Shown here in pieces: positions 46,713-55,852 of a stretch of 64,000 bases of DNA. Each line of letters begins with the position of its first letter. Within the stretch, counting starts at the first letter, position 1. The notes under the pieces are model-generated. The model was not told the origin of the DNA. It saw only the letters and a list, made by a program, of their open reading frames with translations, and searched no databases. This DNA comes from Propionivibrio dicarboxylicus. GTDB lineage: Bacteria; Pseudomonadota; Gammaproteobacteria; Burkholderiales; Rhodocyclaceae. The position numbers and the translations under genes are program-made. The stretch covers positions 62,001 through 126,000 of the forward strand of contig NZ_FNCY01000003.1 in NCBI RefSeq assembly GCF_900099695.1, read 5' to 3'.

Positions 46713-46753
46713 GCAACATGTTATGCCTCAAACACAAAATTTATGACATGCTC
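46713..46753. mobile_element. Solo right end of the IS256 element
   Basis: AACATGTTATGCCTCAAACA and the following bases to GCTC match the right terminus of the IS256 copy at 20630-20665 with three or four differences. No transposase sequence adjoins it. It ends at the same terminal GCTC, which independently supports the IS256 boundary. Confidence 0.8.
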
Positions 46754-46816
46754 ATATCCCCAGGGAAACAAGGATAATTTGTTGATTTTAAAGCTTTTCG
46801 TAACTACGATGACCAT

Positions 46817-46878
46817 GTATTCCTCGACCCCCCCATTTACGGCGTGCAGCTTAATATTTGTCTGCAGGCCGTTTTTTT
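46817..46878 (+). ncRNA. Candidate small RNA unit 3 (C-rich, terminator hairpin)
   Basis: TTGATT (46782-46787), 17 bp, then TACGAT (46805-46810) form a good sigma-70 promoter. The transcript would contain seven consecutive C and an 11-bp stem with one mismatch (46839-46849 with 46862-46872), followed by seven T. It resembles units 1 and 2 left of the IS21 nest. Confidence 0.4.
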
Positions 46879-47001
46879 ATTCGCTTTGAGCGAATGGGAA
46901 GCTAGCACGAACACATGGCGAACAATTTTTTTGCCTTAGTGTTTTTGCCGAGTCATAGCACTTTTAAGACCGTGAACTCTGAAATGGCCAGGAACTCCTC
47001 T

Positions 47002-47343
47002 TCAAGGAGTAGTGGGGCGGCGCAAAAATTTCTGATTACAAAACAAAATTGCCCGATCGATATCGTCCCGAGCAATCCCATTCTTTCGTTCGCTATTAAG
47101 TCGAACAAAATTTTCCATCGTTAGGTCGTCAGCCATTTTCGTTGCACGGCAAACGCAGTAATTCGATATTTCGGCTTTCGTATAGTCCGATAGTGATGGA
47201 AATTTTCTCGACTCGTCGATGCAGGACACAGACTCTGTAAGAATTACAATACTACGCGCGGTTCCATCCAACGGTGTGGCTTGAAGCATACCAACAAATC
47301 CGAACCACAACGCCAGGAGATAACTGAAGTTAACGTACTTCAT
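47002..47343 (-). CDS. Small exported protein of unknown function
   Basis: The 113-residue protein has a convincing signal peptide (MKYVNFSYLLALWFGFVGML, cleavage probably after LQA). The mature part has Cys residues in SVSCIDES, NYCVCRA and LFCNQKF, which could form disulphides in the periplasm. AGAGGG precedes ATG 47343. I do not recognise a family. The lower GC content fits the island. It lies alone between the solo IS256 end and the signalling genes, facing left, with a candidate terminator region not evident. Confidence 0.65.
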   Translation of the reverse strand: MKYVNFSYLLALWFGFVGMLQATPLDGTARSIVILTESVSCIDESRKFPSLSDYTKAEISNYCVCRATKMADDLTMENFVRLNSERKNGIARDDIDRAILFCNQKFLRRPTTP

Positions 47344-47784
47344 GACAATCGCCCTCTGTCATTGGAAATGCTGGAAAAGCTCAAGCTCCGTCTGTTCTAT
47401 CCCATGTGAAATTCTGTCTACACGTTCCCGGAAGCTTCTTGCTTTCTTCTGACTTCGAATTTTCTTGACGGCCCAACCAGCATGAGCCGAGGACCACAAA
47501 ACATGGGGGCAACAAAAAGCCCCTGTCTCAAAAGGTGCAAGGAGCAGGGGCGAGAGGGGGGTATTGCCTCCTGAATATAGTTCATAGAGCCTGAAATGCA
47601 AAATATTCCTGTGTGGCATCGATACAATTCTAAGCGCTAACAGGGTTTCAATACGGTCACTCCTAGCGGAGACTCGTATGAAGACAACCCTTGTAGTGCC
47701 TGCGGCCATCTCTTCGTCCCTCGACCACAAACGCCGCGTCAAACCTACTGCTCCCGTTCGAAATGTCAGCGCGAACGCCCGCTA
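47344..47784. other. Intergenic region with minus-strand terminator
   Basis: 441 bp. On the minus strand GCCCCTG (47545-47551) pairs with CAGGGGC (47519-47525) and is followed by TTTTTGTT, an intrinsic terminator for the GGDEF-EAL gene upstream. The 127-codon minus frame at 47359-47742 runs through this hairpin and has no domain or ribosome site, so it is not called. Confidence 0.6.
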
Positions 47785-49671
47785 CTACTTATCAGTTACG
47801 TTCAATAGTTCTTCAAACTGCCCGAGCGGGACTGGCTTGCTAAACAAATAGCCTTGGTAAACACGACAGTTGTGGCGCTCAAGAAATATTCGTTGTGATT
47901 CCGTTTCCACGCCTTCTGCAATAACCTCCAATCCCAAGCTTTGCGCCATGGAGATAATCGTTTGAGCAACGACAGCATCGTTCTGACTGTCCGGCAAATT
48001 CCTAATGAACGAACGATCTATCTTGATCTGATAAAGCGGCAACCGGGTCAGATAGGCAAGGGAAGAGTGCCCGGTGCCAAAATCATCGATCGAAAAAGCG
48101 ATGCCATGCGCCTTTAAGGCATGCATCTTGTCGATTGAATCCTCAATGTCCTCAAGCCTCATGCTTTCCGTGAGTTCCAATTTAAGACGCGAAGGATCGG
48201 CACCGCTATCTTTCAGAACCTGCAACACCTCGGCGACAAATTCCGGTTGCTGGAACTGTCGCGCGCTAACATTAACGGCGAGTCTAAGTTCTCGTGTCTC
48301 CGGCATCGCAGCCCATGCCCTGATTTGGGTGCAAGCCGTTTCGAGCACCCAGTGGCCGACAGACAGAATCAACCCGGAAGCCTCGGCCAACGGAATGAAA
48401 TCGCCAGGGGACACTTGGCCTCGTGTCGGATGTTCCCAGCGCAGCAGGGCCTCAGCGCCAAGAATTCGACGATCTTGGCCAAACTGCGCCTGGTAGTATA
48501 GGCGCAGTTGACCGCGCGCTACTGCCATCCGAAGATCGGCTTCAAGCAGGGTGCGTTCGTCAAGCGCCGATTGCATGCGCGGATCAAAGAAATACAGTGC
48601 ATTGCGTCCGCAGCTCTTGGCTTTGTACATCGCCATGTCGGCTTGCTTGAGCAGGGTCTCCACCGTAATATTGTGACCGCGGAAAAGGCTGGCGCCAAAA
48701 CTAGCCGAGCAATGAAATTCACCCCCGATCAGGGTAAAAGATTGCGCGAGGCTTTCCCGAATTTTCTCTCCCACCAGACGAGTCTGCACGGCTGCTTCAG
48801 CAGCGTCCCTGCTCAATTCCTTTAGCATCACAACGAACTCGTCCCCACCCAATCGTGCTACCGTGTCGTCGGCACGCACGTTGGCCACAATGCGCTTGGC
48901 AGTCTCAACCAGCATTTGGTCACCAATGGCATGTCCACGTGTATCGTTGAGTACTTTGAAGTTGTCCAGGTCGAGAAAAAGCAGCGCACCGTGGTGCCCA
49001 GTCCGATAACACCCCTCCATGGCCTGGCTGGCCCGGTCTTGGAATAGGGTGCGGTTCGGCAGGCCTGTCAACTCGTCATAATTGGACTGGTACTCCAATT
49101 TTTCTATGTAGCGTTTGCGTTCGGTAATGTCGCGAGCGATACCTGTTGCTTGCCATTTTCCACGTAATTTCATGGCGGAAAGCGACAGTTCGATGGGGAT
49201 TTCCGTCCCGTCCTTACGCAACGCCACCAGTTCCTGTGTTTTGCCTACCGCACTGCCTTCCCCACTGCGGAAGAAATGTTCCCAACCGCGCCGCGCAGCT
49301 TCGCGAAACCGGGGGGGCGTCAAGAACTCATGCAGCGACAGACCCAGAACATCGGCCTGCTTGAAGCCAAAAATTGCTTCAGCTGCGGGATTCCAGACCG
49401 TGATAGCGCCGTGTTCGCCTTCCAGAATGACCAAAGCGTCACGCGTCGTTTCCATGGCAACGCGCAGACGCTCTTCGCTCTCCTCTAATGCACTTTGGAG
49501 GCGTCGCAATTCACTGTTCTGCATTTCGAGTTCGACCTGATGCACTTGCAGTTCGTGCAGAAGGCGTTGTGCATCCGTTTCGTTGACGGGGAACTCCGTT
49601 GATTGTTTCGCTAGATTTTCCTCGGCGCGTCGGCGCAATTTACTGGGACTGCAGCGGGCGGTTCGGTCCAT
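47785..49671 (-). CDS. PAS-GGDEF-EAL c-di-GMP signalling protein
   Basis: From ATG 49671 (AGGAGGAGCAGTT upstream) this is 628 residues. An N-terminal helix (LRRRAEENLAKQ ... LLHELQVHQVELEMQN) precedes a PAS domain (~70-190), GGDEF (~200-360) and EAL (~375-620). GGDEF has the active site LGGDEF with the inhibitory I-site RADD five residues before. EAL has AEALLRWEHP, NVSARQF, ELTES, DDFGTGHSSL and AEGVETESQ, all required for phosphodiesterase activity. Both catalytic halves look intact. It is cytoplasmic and has no membrane segment. It lies 11 bp after the CheB-CheR gene in the same direction, so the two form an operon. The N-terminal helix is shared with the histidine kinase at 52552. Confidence 0.92.
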   Translation of the reverse strand: MDRTARCSPSKLRRRAEENLAKQSTEFPVNETDAQRLLHELQVHQVELEMQNSELRRLQSALEESEERLRVAMETTRDALVILEGEHGAITVWNPAAEAIFGFKQADVLGLSLHEFLTPPRFREAARRGWEHFFRSGEGSAVGKTQELVALRKDGTEIPIELSLSAMKLRGKWQATGIARDITERKRYIEKLEYQSNYDELTGLPNRTLFQDRASQAMEGCYRTGHHGALLFLDLDNFKVLNDTRGHAIGDQMLVETAKRIVANVRADDTVARLGGDEFVVMLKELSRDAAEAAVQTRLVGEKIRESLAQSFTLIGGEFHCSASFGASLFRGHNITVETLLKQADMAMYKAKSCGRNALYFFDPRMQSALDERTLLEADLRMAVARGQLRLYYQAQFGQDRRILGAEALLRWEHPTRGQVSPGDFIPLAEASGLILSVGHWVLETACTQIRAWAAMPETRELRLAVNVSARQFQQPEFVAEVLQVLKDSGADPSRLKLELTESMRLEDIEDSIDKMHALKAHGIAFSIDDFGTGHSSLAYLTRLPLYQIKIDRSFIRNLPDSQNDAVVAQTIISMAQSLGLEVIAEGVETESQRIFLERHNCRVYQGYLFSKPVPLGQFEELLNVTDK

Positions 49672-49682
49672 AACTGCTCCTC

Positions 49683-52313
49683 CTAAGCCCCTAGCCGCTT
49701 CAGATCTGCCTCGAGTTGCTTCATCTTGGTGATTTCGATGAAGGTCATTACCACGCCATCGATTACATTGTCCTGGGTTCGATAAGGCATGACACGCACT
49801 CGATACCAACGACCATCCCTGGTCGGAATCTCCTTTTCTTGGAACACCAGGCTACGCAACACTTCAAGCGCGTCATTCTTCAACTGGGGGTACTCCAGGT
49901 CGGTAACAACGTCTGAAAGTGGTCGCCCGACGTCGCCGGGAATCAGTTTGAAGAGCTTAGTAGCATACGTGGTGAAGCGGCGCAGCATCAATTCATTGTC
50001 GAGGAAGATCGTCGCGATTTCAGTGCTATTGAGCAGGTTGGTCATATCGTTACGCACCCAAGTGAGATCATCCACTTTGGATTGCAGTTCGGCATTGACC
50101 GTTTGTAGTTCCTCGTTGAGCGACTGCAACTCTTCCTTCGAGGAGGTCAGTTCTTCGTTGGTCGATTGCAACTCTTCGTTGGTGGATTGCAGTTCCTCGT
50201 TGCTCGACTTGAGTTCCTCTACGGTGGTTTGCATTTCCTCGCGGGTAACCTGAAGCGCTTCGCGAGTTTGCTGCAATTCCTGCATCAGCGCACTCTGATC
50301 GCTTTGTGAGCCCTTCCTGCTCGTTCTGCGCTGACTCCGCGGCGTGGGTACATCCTTGAAAACGATGATGACACGCCCGCGAAGGGCGTCCGGCTTTTCT
50401 ATAGCCTGCACAACTACATTGACGACTTGTGTGCCGCCATTTGTGCCAATATGCAGTCCATTCATCAGAATCGGCACTGAATCCTTCAGGGCCCGGGAGA
50501 TAACACCAGTGAGCGCCTCGCGCAATCCCTCGCGTGCCATGGCATGGATGTTAATGTTGAATTTCCCCGCCGCGGGTTCGAGGTATTTTCCAGTGCGTCC
50601 GCTCACATATAGGATGTCCCCCTCTGCATTGACCAGCACGGCTGCTGGTGCGAAAGTTTGCTGGATGAATTGGTCGGTGAGTTGCGCAAGGTTTTCGCCG
50701 GGCAGGGAGTGCGAGGGGGGGGCGATGAATAATGGTGTGCTGGGCATTTTGCGGGGAAACTCCAGTTCGGAAATCGACTGTACTTGGTCACAGCGACGAA
50801 AAATACGCGCCTTCTGGTTGATCGGCGAAAACAGGTTGTTGAAATTCCCTACGCTTTCGGCGTTGCCAAGGACGAGCAAAGCGTCCGGGTTGAGCGCGTA
50901 ATAGAATAGCGGCAGAAGCTTTTTCTGCATCTTTCCATCAAAGTAGATCAGCAGATTGCGACAGGTGAGAATGTCGAGCTTGGTAAAAGGCGGGTCGGAA
51001 ATGACGTTTTGTACGGCAAAGACCAGCATGTCACGAATTTTCTTGCTGATGCGATAACCGTTCCTTTCTTCAGGCGTGAAATATTGGGCTAGCCGTTCAG
51101 GTGAGACGTCCTTTGAGATATTCGCGGGATAGAGTCCCTTGCGCGCGGTATCGATGGCATCGGTGTCAAGATCGGTGGCGTAGATCTGCAGTGTGAAGCG
51201 CGCCTCCGGCTTCTGTTGCGCCAAGACATCCTTAAATACCATGGCCAGCGTATAGGCTTCTTCGCCAGTCGAGCAAGCGGGAACCCAGGCACGCAAAGCC
51301 CGACCCCGCGGGTGTCGCGCCAGTAAGGCCGGGAGTGCTTTCGTACGTAGATGTTCCCACACGTCTGCATCGCGGAAGAAACTGGTGACACCGATCAGCA
51401 ACTCCTTGAACAGCAGGTCCAGCTCGTCAGGGTTGTCGCGCAGATAGCGCACGTAGTCGTCTATGGCAGCGATCTGGTGCACTGCCATACGCCGCTCGAT
51501 CCTGCGATGCAGTGTATTGTTCTTGTACTGGGAAAAATCGTTACCCCCACGATCACGCAGCAAGATGATGATCTTGTCGAGTGCGCGATGAACGTCGGTC
51601 GGCGTGGGCGCTTCGGAATGCGCTGAGAGCGCGGGATATCCCAGATGGTCGGCAATCATTTTCGCTAGTGCCTCGGGTATGGCCACACTGTCCGCCAAAC
51701 CCGCTTCGATGACGCTCCGGGGCATACTATCGGCCAAGGCACTGGTTGGTTCTTGCGCCAGGGTTAGTCCGCCCTTGTCCTTGATCGCGCGCACCCCACA
51801 GAGACCGTCAGAACCCATTCCGGAAAGGACGACTCCAATGGCTTTTGAGCGCCGGTCTTCCGCCAAGCTACGGAAGAAGAAATCGATCGGCAGGTGCTGG
51901 CCATCGGGCTTGGAGAACTCAAATAATCGGAGTGTGCCGTGCAAGAGGGAAATATCCCGATTAGGCGGAATGATATAGACGAACCCCGTCTGCAAGACCA
52001 AGCCGTCCGTGGCCTCCGCGACGACCATCGAGGTAACCCGCTGTAGCAACTCTGGCAAGACACTGGCGTGGTCAGGTGCTAGATGCTGGATAACGACAAA
52101 TGTTGCGCCAATTCCTGCTGGCACGTGGCGAAAGAACTTTTCCAGGGCATTGAGGCCGCCCGCCGAGCAACCAATGCCGATAACGGGGAAATCCGTTGGA
52201 ATCATGGCGGCCGGAGCACTGTCGGCTATTTCCACCGTGCTCGGCTCAAGCAGAGAAGGAGCAGCGAGTTGGATGTCTTTGGTCACCGGCATAATGTTCT
52301 TCTTGGGCGTCAT
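49683..52313 (-). CDS. CheB-CheR-PAS fusion (chemotaxis methylesterase/methyltransferase, PAS)
   Basis: From ATG 52313 this is about 876 residues. The CheB methylesterase domain (~25-215) has the Ser in GCSAGGLNAL, His in QHLAPDH and Asp in SGMGSDGLCG. The CheR methyltransferase domain (~230-480) follows, with the SAM-binding ACSTGEEAYTLAM and the DVLTCRNLLIYF-type LDILTCRNLLIYF. A coiled coil of STNEEL/SLNEEL heptads (~650-720) leads to a C-terminal PAS domain (~720-870). The fusion class usually signals to response regulators or kinases rather than flagellar receptors. The start at 52400 is possible but less likely. It is the first gene of the pair with the GGDEF-EAL protein. The histidine kinase gene is divergent. 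Confidence 0.9.
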   Translation of the reverse strand: MTPKKNIMPVTKDIQLAAPSLLEPSTVEIADSAPAAMIPTDFPVIGIGCSAGGLNALEKFFRHVPAGIGATFVVIQHLAPDHASVLPELLQRVTSMVVAEATDGLVLQTGFVYIIPPNRDISLLHGTLRLFEFSKPDGQHLPIDFFFRSLAEDRRSKAIGVVLSGMGSDGLCGVRAIKDKGGLTLAQEPTSALADSMPRSVIEAGLADSVAIPEALAKMIADHLGYPALSAHSEAPTPTDVHRALDKIIILLRDRGGNDFSQYKNNTLHRRIERRMAVHQIAAIDDYVRYLRDNPDELDLLFKELLIGVTSFFRDADVWEHLRTKALPALLARHPRGRALRAWVPACSTGEEAYTLAMVFKDVLAQQKPEARFTLQIYATDLDTDAIDTARKGLYPANISKDVSPERLAQYFTPEERNGYRISKKIRDMLVFAVQNVISDPPFTKLDILTCRNLLIYFDGKMQKKLLPLFYYALNPDALLVLGNAESVGNFNNLFSPINQKARIFRRCDQVQSISELEFPRKMPSTPLFIAPPSHSLPGENLAQLTDQFIQQTFAPAAVLVNAEGDILYVSGRTGKYLEPAAGKFNINIHAMAREGLREALTGVISRALKDSVPILMNGLHIGTNGGTQVVNVVVQAIEKPDALRGRVIIVFKDVPTPRSQRRTSRKGSQSDQSALMQELQQTREALQVTREEMQTTVEELKSSNEELQSTNEELQSTNEELTSSKEELQSLNEELQTVNAELQSKVDDLTWVRNDMTNLLNSTEIATIFLDNELMLRRFTTYATKLFKLIPGDVGRPLSDVVTDLEYPQLKNDALEVLRSLVFQEKEIPTRDGRWYRVRVMPYRTQDNVIDGVVMTFIEITKMKQLEADLKRLGA

Positions 52314-52551
52314 TGCTACCCTTTGATTTGATGTTGTCGTGGAGTTGAGCACTTGGTGATGGGCACAGCCATCAATACCATTATCACCATCTACTGACAA
52401 CTCGGGACACGAATTGCCTACGTCATTAGATTACTTGGTTTCTAAACACGGGCGTAATATGGTGTTGTTATATGTTCACCACTTTCTACTCAAAGACTTC
52501 ACGGGCAGCCACGATGGGAGCCGGGCACGTCTAATAACAGGGGGACTTGTC

Positions 52552-53592
52552 ATGGCGAAGAACAGCGGGGCATGTGAACCAGCGGAACTGCGTCGACTTG
52601 CCGAGGAGCAAGTAATGCAGCAGGAAAAATCACTTCCGGTTGGTGACGGCGAAAGACAACGCCTGATTCATGAACTGAGGGTCCATCAGATCGAACTGGA
52701 ATTGCAAAATTCCGCGCTGAGAGAGACGCAGGATGCAATGATGGAAGCGTTAAACCGTGAAGCGGAGATCAAGGCGCATCTTGAAGAGCTCGTTGCAGAG
52801 CGCACTCGTGAACTGGCTCTGGCCAAAGAAGCCGCCGAGGCAGCTAACCGCGCCAAGAGCACTTTCCTGGCTAACATGAGCCATGAAATCCGCACACCAT
52901 TGAACGGCATCATCGGGATGGCACATATCCTCAGACGCCATGCTGAGAATCCCTTCCAAACCAAACGCCTCGACAACATCAACACCGCAGCTGAACACCT
53001 GCTCAATATCATTAACGACATTCTCGACATCTCCAAGATCGAAGCCGGCGATCTTGTCTTGGAGAAAGCCCCTATCGATATCAACAGCCTGTTGGCCACA
53101 GTTAAATCTATCCTGACTGCACACGCACAGGCAAAGGGGATTGCTCTTCAGGTTATAACGGACACGGCCTGGCCCCTATTGCAGGGCGACGAGGCACGTC
53201 TGAAGCAAGCCTTGATCAACTACGTTAGTAATGCCGTCAAGTTTACCGATCGGGGAGCCGTCACGCTACGCGCGATGAAGCAGCAAGAAGATCCCGATTC
53301 GGTAGTTATCCGTTTTGAGGTTCAGGACACCGGAATCGGGATTGCCCCTGAAACGCTACCAGGCCTGTTTAAAGTTTTTTCGCAGGCCGACGGTTCAACG
53401 ACACGCAAGTACGGAGGCACCGGACTAGGACTCGCCATTACCAAGCGGTTGGCGGAAATGATGGGAGGTGAAGCAGGAGTTGAAAGTACGGTCGGAGTCG
53501 GCAGCACATTCTGGCTAACGGCTAGACTGATCAGTTGCAATAATCAACGTGCTCCGTTTCAACTCAATTTCCGAGACCAAACTAGTACTTAG
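52552..53592 (+). CDS. Histidine kinase, probably a truncated hybrid kinase
   Basis: From ATG 52552 (AGGGGGA upstream) this is 346 residues. An N-terminal helix ([13 protein letters not shown]...[16 protein letters not shown]) and a coiled coil lead into HisKA with the phospho-acceptor in [20 protein letters not shown] (~113). The HATPase has the N box [15 protein letters not shown]1 DTGIGI and G2 GGTGLGLAI. No sensor or membrane segment is present, so input probably comes from partner proteins, such as the divergent CheB-CheR-PAS protein. The stop at 53590-53592 falls just where hybrid kinases continue into a receiver domain; a frameshifted receiver follows. The N-terminal helix is similar to that of the GGDEF-EAL gene. 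Confidence 0.88.
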   Translation: MAKNSGACEPAELRRLAEEQVMQQEKSLPVGDGERQRLIHELRVHQIELELQNSALRETQDAMMEALNREAEIKAHLEELVAERTRELALAKEAAEAANRAKSTFLANMSHEIRTPLNGIIGMAHILRRHAENPFQTKRLDNINTAAEHLLNIINDILDISKIEAGDLVLEKAPIDINSLLATVKSILTAHAQAKGIALQVITDTAWPLLQGDEARLKQALINYVSNAVKFTDRGAVTLRAMKQQEDPDSVVIRFEVQDTGIGIAPETLPGLFKVFSQADGSTTRKYGGTGLGLAITKRLAEMMGGEAGVESTVGVGSTFWLTARLISCNNQRAPFQLNFRDQTST

Positions 53593-53599
53593 TCCGCAT

Positions 53600-53999
53600 T
53601 AAGCCGATTGTCGCATTCTGGTTGTGGAGGATAATCCATTCAGTCTCAATATGATCAATTCATGCTTGAGGACGTAGGGTTACGGGTGGAACGATTGACG
53701 GTTGGAAAGCCATTCAACAGACCAGCGAGATGGACTACGCTGCCATCCTGATGGACATGCAAATGCCGAAAATGGGCGGCGTTGAAGCAACACAACGAAT
53801 CCGCGAATTATCGAACTGTCGCTATACCCCAATTCTGGCATTAACTGCTAACGCGTTTTCGGATCACCGCGCGCAGTATTTCGCTGTTGGAATGAACGAC
53901 TTTCTCACGCCCCCCTTCCAGAGTAAGCTTCGCGTAGCGATGCGACAAAATTGCTTGAGGCGATTTAAGAATCGCTCGACAAGGTTTCTGGCCTTGTAA
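53600..53999 (+). pseudogene. Frameshifted receiver (REC) domain
   Basis: Pieces of one receiver domain lie in different frames. RILVVEDNPFSLNMI (from 53612) ends at a TAG. A second frame gives FMLEDVGLRVERLTVG. A third gives MDYAAILMDMQMPKMGGVEA and LALTANAFSDHRAQYF, ending at 53997-53999. The phospho-acceptor Asp is in ILMDMQMP. The conserved Lys of DFLTKPF is changed (DFLTPPF), so the domain would fail even if the frames were repaired. It was probably the C-terminal receiver of the adjacent kinase. Confidence 0.8.
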
Positions 54000-54196
54000 C
54001 GAGGCCAATCGACGGAGCGCTGCGAGATTCGATTACGCTGAGGGGGAATAATCAGTGCGCATGACTGGAATCTTCGCGATTTCCAGCGACTAACAGTCTG
54101 ATTCGAACGCTTTGCACTCATCGATGAGGCTTTCCTCGCTATCGCCTGCGCAATCATGCGCAGGCGAGATATGCGGAGGCTTCAAACATCAATAAA

Positions 54197-55363
54197 TCAG
54201 GCACGCAAAGACACCAAGTTCAGATAGCCCTGGTACGGCACATCAACGGATCTCGGTTTCCCCCTTCGCCCGGCTCTTTCACCCGGCATTTCACTTCGAC
54301 CATATGATCGTGACGCTTTCTTCGTCTTTACCCGAACAACCTGTTCGTCCTTGCAGATGTAGGCGAGCGGAGTCAGGAGGTTGTAGCGCTTGCGATCATC
54401 GTAATATTCGACACGACCGATTGCCAGTAGGCCATATCTGTCAAATTTGTTCTTGTTCTCTGGCGAATTGCAGTTGAAGTATGTACCTCTGCCTTTCGTG
54501 ACCACGTTTTCCCAGTACTCGCCGATCTCCATGCCACGGTGGCAGTCGTTCTGCATCCGATCGTTGGTGAAGAACAGGAAAACATGAAAATGCTCTCCAC
54601 CATAATCACCGCATTCCATCTTCCAAACGTAGCCCGCGAGATCATCGAAGAGGCTGGGCTTGCTGCGCATGTTGTCGAAGAAATGCTTTAGGTCTGTCCG
54701 TGCCTGACCAGGCACCATCTCCTTGGCTTTCTCAGGGTGATATTTCAAATCCAGGCGGATCACGATTAGCCGTGACCGAACACGGTCAAAGAGGGCGTCA
54801 ACGTACTCAACCAATCCCACGAATTTTCCGAACCGCTTGCCAAAATTGTTCGACAATTTCTTCTTGAACTGACGAGTGCTACCCTTCTCGCGAATACGCT
54901 CAAGGAGTTGGTTGAATTTGTCGGCATACACTAGTGCGAGCGAGTCGCTAGGCATCATCAGCGGATCGAACCGATATCCCAAGATGCCGATTTCGCGGCA
55001 AGACTCGTAGAACAAGTCAAGCAAAGGGCTATAGAAGACTCCTGGCTGGTATCGGCTGAGATACTCGTTCATCGAACGATAGTATCGTTTAGCGATCAGT
55101 GATTGTCGGAACTCCAACTTGCCATACCTGCCCTCGCGAATCTGAATTCCAGGTTCATGATCTGCTAAGACCTCGGCGACGAATCGCTCAATTGCGAGGA
55201 AGGTAGTTTCTTGATCGTTCTCGGCAATGCCATACTTTTTTCTCGTCTGTTCGTACTTCTCGAAGAAATACCGTAGGAGTGGATCGACGGCAGAGGAATG
55301 ATGAGGTGATTTTGCCGCACCGTCGCTGGCAATCAGCGGGATGTCATGTCTACTGTGGGTCAT
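54197..55363 (-). CDS. Inovirus Gp2 / YagK-YfjJ family protein (Rep-like)
   Basis: The 388-residue protein belongs to the inovirus-type Gp2 family found in island ends and filamentous phages. The segment GEHFHVFLFFTND near residue 260 resembles the His-hydrophobic-His motif of HUH rolling-circle initiators, and RTDLKHFFDN and EIGEYWENVV match the family. Catalytic Tyr candidates lie in the IGEYWE and GRVEYYDDRKRYN segments. It may nick DNA to start replication of the excised island. ATG 55363 is preceded by AGGAGAG. It sits 490 bp from the tRNA-Ser att site, and an AT-rich tract lies between, so an origin there is plausible. I see no filamentous phage coat genes. Confidence 0.75.
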   Translation of the reverse strand: MTHSRHDIPLIASDGAAKSPHHSSAVDPLLRYFFEKYEQTRKKYGIAENDQETTFLAIERFVAEVLADHEPGIQIREGRYGKLEFRQSLIAKRYYRSMNEYLSRYQPGVFYSPLLDLFYESCREIGILGYRFDPLMMPSDSLALVYADKFNQLLERIREKGSTRQFKKKLSNNFGKRFGKFVGLVEYVDALFDRVRSRLIVIRLDLKYHPEKAKEMVPGQARTDLKHFFDNMRSKPSLFDDLAGYVWKMECGDYGGEHFHVFLFFTNDRMQNDCHRGMEIGEYWENVVTKGRGTYFNCNSPENKNKFDRYGLLAIGRVEYYDDRKRYNLLTPLAYICKDEQVVRVKTKKASRSYGRSEMPGERAGRRGKPRSVDVPYQGYLNLVSLRA

Positions 55364-55816
55364 GGAACTCTCCTATTCGTTTATGAAAGGATGGCTCCAA
55401 TCTCACAATGAGACGTCTGGATGCAGAGTTAGAATTGGTTTAACGGAGTACGAAACTCTGAAGCAGAGTCTTCGGGTGATTCTTCGCTAACACTACAGGG
55501 GATAAATATTCTATTTGTTTATATATATTATAATATACATAACATAATTGAATGTGCGAGTACTTTGCAGAAAAAGCCCTATCCCGTCGCTATAGATCAA
55601 CGAAAAAGTGCTTACCGGACGTATACGAAGTTATGGTGCCATCCATAGGATAGAAAAAAAGCACCATCACGACGAAACTGAGTCCTGCCTCAACAACAAG
55701 TCGCGTTGGTCCAAGAAATAAATGCAGGAGGCAGAATAGTTCATCTGCTCTTTAGCCAAACGTCGAAGAAAATAGCGAATGGCACACCAGATGGCACACC
55801 AACCCAACAAAAAATA
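55364..55816. other. AT-rich region next to the right attachment site
   Basis: About 450 bp without a gene. Bases 55508-55555 are almost purely A/T (a TTTATATATATTATAATATA run). An inverted repeat ATGGTGC/GCACCAT lies at 55633-55669. The position between a Rep-like gene and att fits a replication origin or integrase arm sites. A 13-bp match to a loxP arm occurs at 55622-55634 but lacks its partner. Confidence 0.4.
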
Positions 55817-55847
55817 GAAAAAGCCCTTGATTTACAAGGGCTTTTTC
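55817..55847 (-). terminator. Intrinsic terminator of tRNA-Ser supplied by the island
   Basis: A 13-bp perfect stem (55817-55829 with 55835-55847, GAAAAAGCCCTTG/CAAGGGCTTTTTC) lies 9 bp past the tRNA 3' end. It has the same layout as the hairpin beside the left repeat (11457-11483), so the island brought a replacement terminator. Confidence 0.8.
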
Positions 55848-55852
55848 TTGAC

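Noticed and set aside
47359-47742. 127-codon minus frame
   Set aside because: Passes through the terminator of the GGDEF-EAL gene and has no ribosome site or recognisable content.
55622-55634. TATACGAAGTTAT, identical to one 13-bp loxP arm
   Set aside because: No second arm at 8-bp spacing and no Cre-like gene tied to it; probably coincidence, although a vector-derived trace cannot be excluded from the sequence alone.
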